13,861 nt of DNA from CAZSTA01 sp964609495 [NCBI: uncultured bacterium]. Its GTDB lineage: Bacteria; CAZSTA01. The DNA is taken from positions 1 through 13,861 of the forward strand of contig CAZSTA010000089.1 in NCBI GenBank assembly GCA_964609495.1, written 5' to 3'. A model generated the notes under the pieces. The model saw only the letters and a list, made by a program, of their open reading frames with translations, had not been told where the DNA came from and made no database searches. The position numbers and the translations under genes were made by a program. How positions within the stretch are numbered: position 1 is the stretch's first letter; each line of letters starts with the position of its first letter. Positions 12,741-13,861 of the stretch are shown here, piece by piece.

Positions 12741-12825
12741 AGTTCAATTTCCCAGCACGGAGTTTTACATGCTTACAAAGCAGATTTAGAACTAAAATAT
12801 AAGGAGCAGGAGGTGAAGTAAGACA

Positions 12826-13861
12826 ATGGCAAATGCCCAGATTCTAGTTGTTGAAGATGAAAAAATCGTGGCTGAGAACATACGAGACAGGTTGAAAAGT
12901 TTGGGCTATGCTGTTGCTGTCGCCTATTCCGGAGAAGAAGCTATTCAAAAAACTACAGAGATGCGTCCGGATTTAGTACTGATAGATATCGTGTTAAAGG
13001 GGGATATAGATGGTGTAGAAGCTGCCGAGCGAATATGTGATAGTTTCGATATTCCGGTGGTTTATCTGACTGCTTATGCGGATGAGGATATATTGCAGAG
13101 AGCAAAGGTAACCGAGCCATTTGGCTATATCCTCAAGCCGTTCAAGGAAAGAGAATTACATACTATTATCGAGATGGCTCTCTACAAGCACGAGATGGGA
13201 AGCAAACTAAAAGAGAGTGAGAGGTGGCTTTCCACCATACTTAAAAGTATAGGTGATGCGGTGATTGCCACTGATACCGAGGGAGTCATAAGATTTATGA
13301 ATCCCGTTGCCGAGGCGCTGACAGGATGGGAGCAGGGAGAGGCTTTGGGTGAAGATCTGACAGAAATATTCAACATCATAGAGGGAGAAGCACTTATCCC
13401 GACTGAGAGTCCTGTAACGAAAGCACTTCGGGAGGGCATTATTGTCAGTCTGGCAGATCGTAGCATTGTGTTCATTGCCAAGGATGGAACAGAAACATCT
13501 ATTGAAGCCAACGCTGCACCCATCAAAGATGACGAAGGAAACATTACTGGTGTCGTTTTGGTCTTCCTCGATATCACCGAGCGCAAGCAGGCGGAGAGGG
13601 AAATAAGAAAATTAAGTTCTGCTGTTAAGCAGTCGATTGATGGTATAGCGATAGGTGATTTAGAACTAAAACTAGCATATGTGAACGATGCTTTTGCTAG
13701 GATGCATGATTATTCTCGCGAAGAAATGATTGGAATGAAAGTTGTAAATTTATATAATGAGGAGCAGATGGATGAATACAAGAGGAGTATAAATCAGATA
13801 AAAACACAGGGTTCATGGATAGGTGAAATAGATCATATCAGAAAAGATGGCACTCCTTTTC
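12826..13861 (+). CDS. Response-regulator/PAS sensor protein, 3' end outside the window
   Basis: At least 345 residues, open to the edge of the window. Residues 1-118 are a receiver domain with every key residue: acidic pair Glu10-Asp11 ('VVEDEK'), phosphorylation site Asp54 ('LIDIVLKGDIDG'), Thr82 ('YLTAY') and Lys104 ('ILKPF'). A short helical linker leads to a PAS domain with PAC end at about 130-255 ('SIGDAVIATDTEGVIRFMNPVAEALTGW' to 'VVLVFLDITERKQAE') and a second PAS from about 262 ('SAVKQSIDGIAIGD' to 'RKDGTPF'). Proteins of this order usually continue into a histidine kinase or an output domain, not visible here. The start is well supported by AGGAGGTGA (12808-12816), nine bases before the ATG. 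It is soluble as far as seen, so it probably senses a cytoplasmic signal and takes phosphate from another kinase. The 5' region is unusually long and repeat-rich. Confidence 0.88.
   Translation, partial: MANAQILVVEDEKIVAENIRDRLKSLGYAVAVAYSGEEAIQKTTEMRPDLVLIDIVLKGDIDGVEAAERICDSFDIPVVYLTAYADEDILQRAKVTEPFGYILKPFKERELHTIIEMALYKHEMGSKLKESERWLSTILKSIGDAVIATDTEGVIRFMNPVAEALTGWEQGEALGEDLTEIFNIIEGEALIPTESPVTKALREGIIVSLADRSIVFIAKDGTETSIEANAAPIKDDEGNITGVVLVFLDITERKQAEREIRKLSSAVKQSIDGIAIGDLELKLAYVNDAFARMHDYSREEMIGMKVVNLYNEEQMDEYKRSINQIKTQGSWIGEIDHIRKDGTPF

Larger units (their letters stand above)
12498..12777. repeat. Perfect 14-bp inverted repeat enclosing the palindromic repeat region
   Basis: TGTAAGCATGTAAA (12498-12511) and TTTACATGCTTACA (12764-12777) are exact reverse complements 280 bases apart end to end. 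They enclose the REPIN-like element. They could be the ends of a small noncoding mobile element carrying the repeat, or a chance pairing. No flanking target duplication was established. Confidence 0.4.

Noticed and set aside
13182-13586. Open frame on the minus strand opposite the sensor gene
   Set aside because: It is a shadow of the receiver/PAS coding region, which has clear domains and a strong ribosome site on the plus strand.

Overview
The window looks like a piece of a bacterial chromosome from an AT-leaning organism that prefers AGA/AGG and ATA codons. Genes mostly carry strong Shine-Dalgarno sequences (AGGAGG-like), promoters are sigma70-like, and there is a Rho-independent terminator. 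The gene content (two small nitroreductases, an iron-sulfur flavoprotein-like protein, a cobalamin-type homocysteine methyltransferase domain) hints at an anaerobe, and the repeat-rich intergenic DNA resembles that of many uncultured bacteria. I cannot assign a phylum from the sequence alone. No tRNA, rRNA, CRISPR array, intact insertion sequence or phage gene was seen.

Layout. Positions 1-508 are noncoding, with a small element bounded by inverted repeats (5-167) and a good promoter (429-457). A solitary membrane-anchored exported protein with a glutamine-amidotransferase-like segment follows (509-2425). A second promoter (2441-2469) leads into a DUF4258/DUF2283 toxin-antitoxin-like pair (2535-2991). 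The DUF4258 gene is broken by one in-frame TAA, and its characteristic C-terminus is still readable in frame beyond that stop. Next come G/C-rich palindromic repeats (3042-3201).

From 3220 to 7665 four genes run on the minus strand. In transcription order they are a large membrane protein with an internal spermidine-synthase-like domain, then nitroreductase, Isf-like flavoprotein and nitroreductase. The last three are a compact redox cassette. A strong promoter (7698-7726) drives the first gene.

From 7803 to 11941 five genes run on the plus strand with short gaps and end at a clear terminator (11966-12006): an HpcH/HpaI-type aldolase, a small acidic protein of unknown function, an Eis-like N-acetyltransferase, a family 2 glycosyltransferase and a homocysteine S-methyltransferase domain protein. 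They look co-transcribed, but their products do not form an obvious single pathway.

The final stretch (12007-12825) is noncoding. It holds a complete REPIN-like double palindrome that is an inverted relative of the repeat pieces at 3 kb, plus a 14-bp perfect inverted repeat around it. It leads into a sensor protein with a receiver domain and at least two PAS domains, which runs off the right edge.

I did not find a convincing new multi-gene system. The best leads are the nonsense-interrupted DUF4258 gene with its intact partner, the nitroreductase/Isf/nitroreductase cassette in which one enzyme lacks part of the usual flavin loop, and the composite palindromic repeat family shared by the two noncoding regions.
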